Source: Olleya sp. Hel_I_94
GTDB lineage: Bacteria > Bacteroidota > Bacteroidia > Flavobacteriales > Flavobacteriaceae
Reading direction: 5' to 3'
Assembly (NCBI RefSeq): GCF_007827365.1
Contig: NZ_VISI01000002.1
Coordinates: 67,001 to 131,000 of the forward strand
Length of the DNA: 64,000 bases
Part shown: piece by piece, positions 43,432 to 52,262 of the stretch
Layout: each line of letters begins with the position of its first letter
How positions within the stretch are numbered: position 1 is the stretch's first letter
Notes under the pieces: generated by a model
Told to the model about the DNA's origin: nothing
Databases searched by the model: none
What the model saw: only the letters and a program-made list of their open reading frames with translations
Made by a program: the position numbers and the translations under genes

Positions 43432-44763
43432 ATGAAAAAATTAATTTTATTTCTGTTCTGTCCTTTTTTTCTTTTTGCTCAGACTAGTAGTGATACAGTT
43501 AAATATGTTAGCTCTAAATCCTTTTCCAAAATCTATAATAAATATTTGACAGAAGCTATTCTTGGAGATTCTGATTTAAGCAATTTAGGTTCTTATGTTA
43601 GTTTAGATATAGTAAAGCCAAAATTAAGTTTTGCACTAAGTAAAAACTGGTTTGGAAAAAATGATGAAAAATTAAAAGCAACTAGTACTTTTAAATTTGA
43701 TGGAGGGATTAAAAACGATATATCTACAGTATTTAGTAATGAAGAATATAGCACAGATATCAATATTAAATTGGATCAGAGTTTAGTTTTGTCATTTTGG
43801 GGACTAACAAGGTATAAGTTTACAACAGAATATAAATCAGATTTAGACTCTAAAATAACTAAATTAAATTTAAAGAAAACTGATTATGACGATCACAAGA
43901 TTTTACTTGATGACTTAATAAGTTCATATAAGTTAGAAATAAAAAATAATACGAAATTAAGTGTAATTGAAATAAAAGAAATTAAACAGAAAATTTACGA
44001 TTTAAAAATAAAACTAGAAACATTAGAATTGGAGGATTATGATTCAAAAAAGGAAAAAATCGAATTAGAATCCAAATGGTCTTCGGTTAGATTAGTTTGG
44101 TTAAATTTATATGCTAAGTATGGTACTCAAAAATTATATACTTATGATTCAAACTTGAGTTTTTCTGAGCAAATAGAGAAAATTACTCCTGAAAACCATG
44201 AGTTAGGATTAGGACTCAACTTGTTTTATGACCAAGTTAATAATCTTTCTTGTGATTATAAAAATCATTGGGCGTATATTTTTAATGGTCAATATTCTAT
44301 TAATTACTCCTACGCTGAAACAAATAATTCTTCAGAGCTAAGTTCTGAGAAAATTGTTACTGAAAATAATATTGGTAATACAGTAAATGGTAATAGATTT
44401 ATTGAAAAAACAACTAATGCTTATTTATTAGGAAGTTTTGATACATTTAAAAGGCATCAAATAGCTTTTGATATCAATAAAAAAATTATTGATAATTTGC
44501 ATTTACATATTTATGGTGATTATAATGAAATCGATCAATCCGATAAATACAATGGTAACTTCAAGAATTTTGGGCTTGGATTAGTGATTGGATTACAAAA
44601 GAAAAGCGATATAAAAAAGAAGACTATTGTGAATTTTGAATTATTTACTCTTTTTAAAGATATCGAAGATAAATTTCAAGAAACTGGAGATGAATTTTAT
44701 AAAAGAGCAGTTGTCGGAATAAGAACGACAATACCATTTGATAATTTATTGAAAGGAAAATAA
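43432..44763 (+). CDS. Secreted outer-membrane-type protein of unknown function in the defence cargo
   Basis: Protein of 443 residues with a signal peptide (MKKLILFLFCPFFLFAQ). Residues about 60-135 and 200-443 show alternating polar/hydrophobic strands like a beta barrel, with a long charged coiled coil at about 138-205 between them. No family is recognised. It starts 46 bases after hsdR, so it may share the operon. Outer-membrane location would be unusual for a restriction locus: receptor masking, adhesion or export of an effector are open possibilities. Confidence 0.72.
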   Translation: MKKLILFLFCPFFLFAQTSSDTVKYVSSKSFSKIYNKYLTEAILGDSDLSNLGSYVSLDIVKPKLSFALSKNWFGKNDEKLKATSTFKFDGGIKNDISTVFSNEEYSTDINIKLDQSLVLSFWGLTRYKFTTEYKSDLDSKITKLNLKKTDYDDHKILLDDLISSYKLEIKNNTKLSVIEIKEIKQKIYDLKIKLETLELEDYDSKKEKIELESKWSSVRLVWLNLYAKYGTQKLYTYDSNLSFSEQIEKITPENHELGLGLNLFYDQVNNLSCDYKNHWAYIFNGQYSINYSYAETNNSSELSSEKIVTENNIGNTVNGNRFIEKTTNAYLLGSFDTFKRHQIAFDINKKIIDNLHLHIYGDYNEIDQSDKYNGNFKNFGLGLVIGLQKKSDIKKKTIVNFELFTLFKDIEDKFQETGDEFYKRAVVGIRTTIPFDNLLKGK

Positions 44764-44899
44764 ATTAATTTAAGAGGGAATAAAACAGCTAGTCTAAGGT
44801 CTGGTTAGCGTTTGGAGTTCTTTTTTTATAAAATAGACTGGTAAAAAAAACTTTAAAATCATCTGTTAAAATCATATTTTAAAGGTTAGTCATAAAAAC

Positions 44900-46093
44900 A
44901 TGGAATATTCAAAATTAGAATCTTTACTTACTCAGTCTGAAAATATTGTTAGTAGCCACCTTCAAAATATTGAAGAGAAAGGAGAAGACTTTAATGTTTT
45001 TTCTATTTTAGGAATGGAAACCAATGAGACTAAAACCCATTCAGCTATGATCGTGGCTCTTTTAGATCCAAAAGGAAACCATTATTATAAAGAAACGTTT
45101 TTAAAATTATTTCTTCAAGAAATTAGTTACAAAGATTATGTAGAAAAAGAATTAAATGGTGTTTGGGTAAAACCAGAGCATCATTTAGGTAAAATATCTA
45201 AAGATTATAAAAGTGGCGGTTTTATTGATATCTTAATTACTTTTCCTTCAGGTAAGGCTATTGCTATTGAAAATAAAATTAATGCCGGTGATCAGCCAAA
45301 ACAAATGTATAGGTATAGTTTGTTTAAAGGTGGAGCTTGCTCATTATACTATTTAAATAAAACAGGAAAACAGCCAACCAAAAGTAGTCTCTATACTTTA
45401 ACAGATAGGGATTATGAAGTCATATCTTATAACAAGCATATTTTAAGTTGGTTAGAACAGTGTTTGTTAGTTGTTAAGCCTGGGTCAATTGTAGAAAATG
45501 CAATAAAGCAATATCAAATTTTAATAAAAAAACTCACTAATAGTATGGATAAACATTTAGAAAATAATTTAAATGAGCTAATTATAAATAACCTGAAAGA
45601 AGCAAAGTATATTCATTCGCATTATCAAAAAGCAGTTGATAGTATTAGAGAGAAATTTAGGAGGTCAGTATGTAAAAAGTTAAATTCTATGCAGTTAAAT
45701 GTGAAAGCTGATCTTGGTAATGACACAACTCACGTTTATTCGCAAATATGGTTAAGATCTGATGCTTTAGATAAAAAAGGGGCATTTTTTGGTTTGGAAT
45801 CCTTCTCAGGTGAAGGTAATAATAAAGGACGCATTTTTGTAGGTGTATTAGATAAAAGGAATAAATATGATGCTATTAGAGATGGTGATTATAGATTAAG
45901 TAGTTTTTGGCCTCTAGTAAGCGATATAAAAACTTTAGATAACAATTCTTTAAATTTATCAAGTACTAATACACTGGAAAAGCTAATAAGTAATTCTAAT
46001 TATTTTGAAGAAATGGTTGATGTAATTACAAAACAAACAAAAGATTTTATAGATATGTATCATGATCTTTATTTTAATAATGATGTAATTTAA
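44900..46093 (+). CDS. PD-(D/E)XK nuclease superfamily protein (PDDEXK_4 type)
   Basis: Protein of 397 residues. THSAMIVALLDPKGNHYYKETFL near residue 46 and GGFIDILITFPSGKAIAIENKINAGDQPKQMYRY form the core: Asp110, Glu124, Lys126 and Gln132 fit the nuclease active site. The C-terminal 200 residues are helical then beta-rich and not recognised. Members of this Pfam-type group occur in defence loci but have no fixed role. The gene is coupled to the HEPN gene 8 bases downstream (AAAGGAGAG before its ATG). Confidence 0.85.
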   Translation: MEYSKLESLLTQSENIVSSHLQNIEEKGEDFNVFSILGMETNETKTHSAMIVALLDPKGNHYYKETFLKLFLQEISYKDYVEKELNGVWVKPEHHLGKISKDYKSGGFIDILITFPSGKAIAIENKINAGDQPKQMYRYSLFKGGACSLYYLNKTGKQPTKSSLYTLTDRDYEVISYNKHILSWLEQCLLVVKPGSIVENAIKQYQILIKKLTNSMDKHLENNLNELIINNLKEAKYIHSHYQKAVDSIREKFRRSVCKKLNSMQLNVKADLGNDTTHVYSQIWLRSDALDKKGAFFGLESFSGEGNNKGRIFVGVLDKRNKYDAIRDGDYRLSSFWPLVSDIKTLDNNSLNLSSTNTLEKLISNSNYFEEMVDVITKQTKDFIDMYHDLYFNNDVI

Positions 46094-46101
46094 AGGAGAG
46101 C

Positions 46102-46794
46102 ATGAACAATAAAATTAAAATGACATGCGGTGGTACGTTTAATTGGTATGATCAGTGGGTTGTAATAAGTATTGACTTAATCGAAGCTTATGTAGAGCAA
46201 TGTGAAATATCAAATAGTTTAGCTATAAATGAATTTGAAAGATATAAAAAACAAGAAATAGAAGAGCACGAACATGGTGCAAAAATTTTTACACATTTTA
46301 GATTGATTGATGGGGCTACTTTTAATGCTAAAGATATAATGTATATTGAATTTCCTAAATTGAATAGACATTCAACGTTAGTTTTAATAATGAGTATGTT
46401 CGAGAAAACATTAAAAAATTTATGTGATAGAATTAATGTCTTGTTTGAACTAAATAAATCGTTTAAAAAAATACCAAAAGAGAGTTTACTTTCAAGTATA
46501 AAGACTTATTTATCAGAAGTAGCAGGGCTTCAATTTACTCATGAATTGGATGAGCAATGGAGCGATTTAATGTGTTTGCAATCTATTAGAAATAGTATTA
46601 CTCATAATTTTGGAAGATTTGAAAGAGGAACGAATTCTGTAACTGATTTTATCACAAAAAATAAAAATATAAGTCTAGCAGAAAATAGAGAGATTTATTT
46701 TAATCATGAATTTCTAAAGGATTTAATTCCTGATTTTAGAGCGTTTTGCATAGGGTTACAACAATCTATACGAGATAAGAATAATATTACTTAA
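46102..46794 (+). CDS. HEPN-domain-like protein (probable RNase)
   Basis: Protein of 230 residues, mostly helical. LQSIRNSITHNFG holds Arg163-x4-His168, the R-x4-6-H motif of HEPN ribonucleases. The preceding helices (HSTLVLIMSMFEKTLKNLCDRIN) match the four-helix fold. HEPN proteins often cleave RNA in toxin-antitoxin and abortive-infection systems. It overlaps no gene, lies directly after the PD-(D/E)XK nuclease, and the pair would form a two-gene unit. Whether the nuclease is effector, sensor or antitoxin is unknown. Confidence 0.75.
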   Translation: MNNKIKMTCGGTFNWYDQWVVISIDLIEAYVEQCEISNSLAINEFERYKKQEIEEHEHGAKIFTHFRLIDGATFNAKDIMYIEFPKLNRHSTLVLIMSMFEKTLKNLCDRINVLFELNKSFKKIPKESLLSSIKTYLSEVAGLQFTHELDEQWSDLMCLQSIRNSITHNFGRFERGTNSVTDFITKNKNISLAENREIYFNHEFLKDLIPDFRAFCIGLQQSIRDKNNIT

Positions 46795-46836
46795 AGGATG
46801 GAAACATATTTTTAAATATTGAATGATGCTTCATAA

Positions 46837-47028
46837 AGTTTTAGGTTTACGGAAGGTTGTAAAGATGAAAATAAATTTTTTTCTTTCTTGAAAGAAAGAT
46901 ACACGTCACAAATTGAACGTATTTTAATGTACGGTAGCAACGTTAAAGTAATTGAGCCAATTACTTTACAAGATAAAATAAAAGGAATTTATAAGGACGC
47001 TCAATCGCAATATGATTTAGATGCATAA
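46837..47028 (+). pseudogene. Remnant of the C terminus of a WYL-domain regulator
   Basis: An open frame from 46837 encodes FLKERYTSQIERILMYGSN and then VIEPITLQDKIKGIYKDA before a stop at 47026, typical of the end of WYL-domain transcription factors. Stops at 46813 and 46834 lie upstream and no start codon or HTH is present, so only a broken tail remains. WYL proteins often regulate defence loci, so a former regulator or an insertion scar is likely. Confidence 0.65.
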
Positions 47029-47117
47029 TATTTAAATTTAAAACCTACATTTGTAACAATTAAGGAGAAATTACAGGCGAAATTATTTTTCAGCCAAAAA
47101 AAAGTAAAATTTTAATT

Positions 47118-47140
47118 TTTTTTGTATCTATTTTGTACCT
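47118..47140 (+). repeat. Right subterminal repeat, candidate integrase arm site
   Basis: Same 23 bases as 28978-29000 with one change (C to T in the first unit), in the same orientation, 37 bases inside the attR core. Confidence 0.65.
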
Positions 47141-47177
47141 TATATCTTGTAAAGTGCTTATTTTACTCAATAAACAC

Positions 47178-47589
<412 letters not shown>

Positions 47590-47847
47590 GTAGGTTATTA
47601 TTAGGTTAAGTTTTTATTGTTGCGCTTCAAATTTGGTAACGATTTAAATACTTGTAAATCAATAATTTAAAATTATTGATGTAGTTAGATTTTGGTGCTT
47701 GTTATCTCTTGTTTGTAGTAAGATTGCAAAAAAACATTCGTGGTTTTAAATAAATTCATTTATCTTTTAAGTGTAAATTGTTGATTTTTAATTTTTAATT
47801 ATTCAATGAATTGTCATATAATGTTTTAAGAGTAACAATATGTTTTT

Positions 47848-49242
47848 ATGAGCGATACAAACACTAAATTAGTAGAACAATTACAGCATCTATATGGATT
47901 TTCTGATAATTTTATAGAGTCGCTTCAAGATGGATTAATAATAATAACGCCTAAAGGCGAAATTGTTTTAATAAATGATGCCTTGTGTCGTTTAACAGGT
48001 TATGATAAAACAGAATTGGCAGGAGCCTTATTACCTTTCCCTTTTTGGCCTCCAGAACTACATGACGATTATAAATCGCTTTTTAAAGAGCTTTCAAAAG
48101 AACATGTTAAACGAGAATTTAAAGTTATTTACATGCACAAAAACGGGAAACGCTTTCCTGTTACTGTCTTTTTTGCAAGCATTAAAAATAATCAGGATAA
48201 GGTCATAGCCTACATAGGCTTTATTCAGAATATAGAAGGTGTTGATTATAAAACATTAAATAATCCATCTGATAATCAAGAAGTTTTTACAATTTTAAAT
48301 TATCGAAAAAAATATTTAGACTTAGTACTAGAGCGAAAAATAAATCAACAATTACAAATCACTTTAAATAATATATCTGATGGATTTGTCACTTTAGACG
48401 AAGATTTATGTTATACCTACATTAATGATAAAGCAATAGAATTAATAGGTAAGAAAGGAGTAGATTTAATTGGCGAAAACATTTGGAAAGCATTTCCAGA
48501 GATCATAGGACACCCTTTTTACAAAGCATGTTGCAAGGCACTTGAAACCCAAACAACACAATATTTTAGAGGACATTTTAAGCCTTATGAAAAATGGTAT
48601 GATTGCCGATTTTATCCAACAGCTAAAGGAGGTATAACTATTTATTTTCTAGATATTTCTGAACAAGAAAAAACAGAAGAATTACTATCTGAAAGCAAGA
48701 ACGATTTAAACGCAATAATTAATAACATTGGTGATCCATTATTTGTAAAAGATGACCAAAGCTGTTTAATCTTAGTAAATGATGCCTTTTGTAAAATGTT
48801 TGATACTAATAGGGAATTTGTAATTGGTAAAACATTAGCCGAAGACGTTACAGAACAAGAGCGAGAAACTTTTTTAAAAGTAGATAAAGCAGTTTTAAAA
48901 ACGGGAATTGAAAACATAAGTGAAGAAACCCTTACAGTTAAAAATAGCAAAACTAGAACTATTTCTACAAGAAAAACAAGATATGTTGATACAAATGGAA
49001 GTAAATTTATAATTGGTACGATTAGAGATATTACTAATCGTAAAAAAACAGAAGTAGAATTAGATTTATATAGACATCAATTAGAAGAGCTTGTTAATAG
49101 TAGGACAGAAGAGATAAATATCAAAAATGCCGAATTACAGCGTATGAATAAATTGTTTATTGGACGAGAATTAAAAATGAAAGAATTAAAAAATAGAATT
49201 GGAAAATTAAAAGAAGAAAACGATAACTTAACTAAACAATAA
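47848..49242 (+). CDS. PAS-domain sensor protein without output domain
   Basis: Protein of 464 residues with three PAS domains (about 18-130, 170-270, 280-395) and a C-terminal coiled coil (398-464). The first PAS has the LPFPFWPPE motif common in flavobacterial sensors. There is no kinase, GGDEF or DNA-binding domain, so it must signal through partners. It precedes the histidine kinase gene by 28 bases, so the two are likely coexpressed. The C-terminal helix could dock onto the kinase's own coiled coil. Confidence 0.85.
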   Translation: MSDTNTKLVEQLQHLYGFSDNFIESLQDGLIIITPKGEIVLINDALCRLTGYDKTELAGALLPFPFWPPELHDDYKSLFKELSKEHVKREFKVIYMHKNGKRFPVTVFFASIKNNQDKVIAYIGFIQNIEGVDYKTLNNPSDNQEVFTILNYRKKYLDLVLERKINQQLQITLNNISDGFVTLDEDLCYTYINDKAIELIGKKGVDLIGENIWKAFPEIIGHPFYKACCKALETQTTQYFRGHFKPYEKWYDCRFYPTAKGGITIYFLDISEQEKTEELLSESKNDLNAIINNIGDPLFVKDDQSCLILVNDAFCKMFDTNREFVIGKTLAEDVTEQERETFLKVDKAVLKTGIENISEETLTVKNSKTRTISTRKTRYVDTNGSKFIIGTIRDITNRKKTEVELDLYRHQLEELVNSRTEEINIKNAELQRMNKLFIGRELKMKELKNRIGKLKEENDNLTKQ

Positions 49243-49270
49243 TGCCTAATTTTTTTGATTCTTTTTAAAT

Positions 49271-51799
49271 ATGAAGCGTAGTCCAATTTATTCAATATTA
49301 AAAAAACCATTAGTTGCAGGTTTTATAACGTTTGCACTATTGTTATTTTTAACGGAATATATAACGTTCCAGAAATATTATATAAACGAAAACAATCAAA
49401 AAAGAGAAATTTCTAATCAAGTAAATTTAATTAAAGAAAAATTACAATCTTTAATTATGTTTAGTTTTTCAGCCACTAAATCCCTAGCATATATAGTAGA
49501 AAGAAATGGGATTCCGGAAGATTTTGATGATATAGCTGTAGAGTTGTTAAGTCGCAGTAAATATTTTGATGTTGTAGAGTTAGTAGATCGTAAAGGATTT
49601 ATAACCCATGTCTATCCATTAAAAGATAATGACGTTATAGGGTTTAATATTATAGATAGTAAGGAGGCTAGTAGTGGTGCTTTAGCAACAATTAAAAGAA
49701 ACGATTTTTTTATAGCAGGACCAGTTAACCTTAAACAAGGAGGTGTTGGAATGGTCAGTCGTCAACCAATTATTATCGATTATAAATTTGCTGGGTTTTC
49801 TGCAGTGGTTACTAAATTATCAACTTTTTTTAAAGATTTAAATATAGATCCTTCCAATAATAAGCAATACATCTATCAATTATCTAGAGTAAACCAAAAG
49901 ACAGGAGAAGAGGACTATTTTTTAGATAATGATGTGTCTGGTTACAAAGCGTATGCTGTGCCAATAGAGATGACATTTGGCGAGTGGAAGCTATATGTAA
50001 TTCCCACAAAACACGATTTTAATACAGCAATTATTTTTGCTATCGTAGGATTTTTATTAACCCTATTAAGCAGTTTTGGCGTTTGGTACTTTGCAGGACG
50101 TTCAGAACGCATTCATAAATTAATTAACATCGAGCTTAAAAAGCAAAAGTCACAATTAACTAAAGTATATGAAACTAGTAGGAGACAAATTAAACTAAGT
50201 GAGTCTAACCTAAATAAAGCCCAACGTATAGCCAAACTAGGTAATTGGGAGCTTTGCCTAGAATCTAGTAAGCTTACTTGGTCTAAACAAATGTTTAGAA
50301 TTTTTAAAAAAAATCCAAAACAATTTAAAGTTTCACACCAAGCAATGTTGGATATTATACATCCAGAAGACAGGGATTTTGTATCCAAAACATATTCGGA
50401 CTCGCTTATAAATAAAGTACCATATCGCATCACATACCGTTTAAAATTAGATGACAATCAAATTAAATTCATAGACGAACAATGCGAAACCATTTATGAT
50501 AAAAATCAAATGCCAGAAAAATCATTTGGAATAATTCAAGATGTCACAGCACGAATAAAAAATGAAGAGGTACTTAAAAAAAGCGAATTATTGTATCGTA
50601 GTTTAACCTCAAACGCGCCAATTGCAATATTTAACATAAATCATAAAGGCGAGTGTACCTATGTAAACGAACATTGGATTAAATTATCAGGTATTAGTTT
50701 TGAAGACGCTATGGGTCAAGGTTGGTTAGAAGCTTTTCATCCAGAAGATAAAAAAAAGGTGATTGCAGAATGGGAAAAGGCAATGTCATCAAATATCAAA
50801 TTTAAAACAGATCTTAGGTTTAAAGATAATACGGGTAAAATCACATTTTTGACCGTAAAGGCTACAAAGCTTTTAGATGAAGAAAATAATGTTTTTGGAT
50901 ATATTGGTATAGCCTTAGATATTACAGAAAGAATAAATAACGAGAAAGAATTATTAAAATATAAAAACAATTTAGAAGAGTTAGTTAACGTTAGGACAGA
51001 AGAGCTTAAAGATAGTAAGGATGCTTTACTAAACCTGCTTGAAGATCTAAATTTCCAATCCTTAGAGTTAGAAAAAGAAAAAGCTAAAGCACAATCTGCA
51101 GATTTAATGAAATCTGCATTTTTAGCCACAATGTCGCATGAGTTAAGGACACCAATGAACTCTATTATAGGATTTACAGGTATTTTACTAAAAGAGTTAG
51201 CTGGTCCATTAAATCCAGAACAAAAAAAGCAAATCAAAATGGTTAAAAATAGTGGAGAGCATCTGCTAGGTTTAATTAACGATATTTTAGATATTTCTAA
51301 AATTGAAGCAGGTAAGTTAAAAGTGACTTATAATAATTTTGATTACTTAGCTTCATTAGAAAATACAATTAACTTTTTGCAGCCTCAAGCTTCAGCAAAA
51401 GGAATTACTATTTTACCTCAAATTTCAACCTTAGATATTGTTTTAAATAGTGATGAGGTCAGAGTGGAACAAGTATTATTAAACCTAATGTCTAACGCTA
51501 TAAAGTTTTCAAAAAAAGGAACCATAACAGTTAAAGTAGATATAAAAGACAATAATCTTATTACACAAGTTATCGATCAAGGTATTGGAATACATAAAAA
51601 TGACATCAATAAACTGTTTGTGCCTTTTACTCAGTTAGAAGGTGGTTTGGATAGACACCATGAAGGCACAGGTCTGGGCTTATCAATTAGTAAAAACTTA
51701 ATTGAAAAACTAGGAGGTAAAATATCTGTAGAAAGCACCTTAGGAGAAGGTAGTAATTTCACCTTTTCACTACCATTAATGCCTTCTGGTAGTAAATAA
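49271..51799 (+). CDS. CHASE-PAS sensor histidine kinase
   Basis: Protein of 842 residues. Membrane segments at about 14-34 and 253-276 frame a periplasmic CHASE domain (VVELVDRKGFITHVYPL). Then come two PAS domains (about 310-430 and 440-555), a coiled coil, HisKA with MSHELRTPMN (His623) and HATPase with DQGIGI and GTGLGLSI. It should autophosphorylate on His623 and pass phosphate to the receivers encoded next. The ligand is unknown; CHASE domains bind small molecules such as cytokinin-like ones. Confidence 0.93.
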   Translation: MKRSPIYSILKKPLVAGFITFALLLFLTEYITFQKYYINENNQKREISNQVNLIKEKLQSLIMFSFSATKSLAYIVERNGIPEDFDDIAVELLSRSKYFDVVELVDRKGFITHVYPLKDNDVIGFNIIDSKEASSGALATIKRNDFFIAGPVNLKQGGVGMVSRQPIIIDYKFAGFSAVVTKLSTFFKDLNIDPSNNKQYIYQLSRVNQKTGEEDYFLDNDVSGYKAYAVPIEMTFGEWKLYVIPTKHDFNTAIIFAIVGFLLTLLSSFGVWYFAGRSERIHKLINIELKKQKSQLTKVYETSRRQIKLSESNLNKAQRIAKLGNWELCLESSKLTWSKQMFRIFKKNPKQFKVSHQAMLDIIHPEDRDFVSKTYSDSLINKVPYRITYRLKLDDNQIKFIDEQCETIYDKNQMPEKSFGIIQDVTARIKNEEVLKKSELLYRSLTSNAPIAIFNINHKGECTYVNEHWIKLSGISFEDAMGQGWLEAFHPEDKKKVIAEWEKAMSSNIKFKTDLRFKDNTGKITFLTVKATKLLDEENNVFGYIGIALDITERINNEKELLKYKNNLEELVNVRTEELKDSKDALLNLLEDLNFQSLELEKEKAKAQSADLMKSAFLATMSHELRTPMNSIIGFTGILLKELAGPLNPEQKKQIKMVKNSGEHLLGLINDILDISKIEAGKLKVTYNNFDYLASLENTINFLQPQASAKGITILPQISTLDIVLNSDEVRVEQVLLNLMSNAIKFSKKGTITVKVDIKDNNLITQVIDQGIGIHKNDINKLFVPFTQLEGGLDRHHEGTGLGLSISKNLIEKLGGKISVESTLGEGSNFTFSLPLMPSGSK

Positions 51800-51875
51800 T
51801 ACTGTCAAAAATTATTTTAAATACTAAAAAATAATATATTTATAAAGCTATTACTATTCTTAATCATCAAAGCCC

Positions 51876-52256
51876 ATGATGCCTACTATTTTAATAATTG
51901 AAGATAACAAGCAAAACATGTATATGTTATCCTATTTACTTGAAAAAAATCAATACCAGGTCTTAAAAGCTTACAATGGATCTGAAGGATTAAAATTAGC
52001 AAACATAAATAATCCAGAAATAATATTGGTAGACATACAGTTGCCAGACATGGATGGTTATGCAATATGTGAGCAGCTAAGAAATAGTGATTTACCAAAA
52101 AACACCACAATCATAGCTGTAACCTCATATGCAATGGAAGGTGATAAAGAAAAAGCGATGCAAGTAGGAGCGGATGGTTATATAGAAAAACCCATAAATC
52201 CCGATACATTTATAAACCAAATGCAAGAAATGTATCTTGCAAAAAACCAGAAATAA
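51876..52256 (+). CDS. Single-domain response regulator
   Basis: Protein of 126 residues (or 125 from the second ATG). It is a lone receiver domain: IIEDN acidic pocket, phosphoacceptor Asp in ILVDIQLPDMDG, Thr/Ser in AVTSYA and Lys in YIEKPI. It sits 6 bases before the next, much larger regulator. It may act as a phosphate shuttle or sink between the kinase and that regulator. Confidence 0.93.
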   Translation: MMPTILIIEDNKQNMYMLSYLLEKNQYQVLKAYNGSEGLKLANINNPEIILVDIQLPDMDGYAICEQLRNSDLPKNTTIIAVTSYAMEGDKEKAMQVGADGYIEKPINPDTFINQMQEMYLAKNQK

Positions 52257-52262
52257 ATAGGT

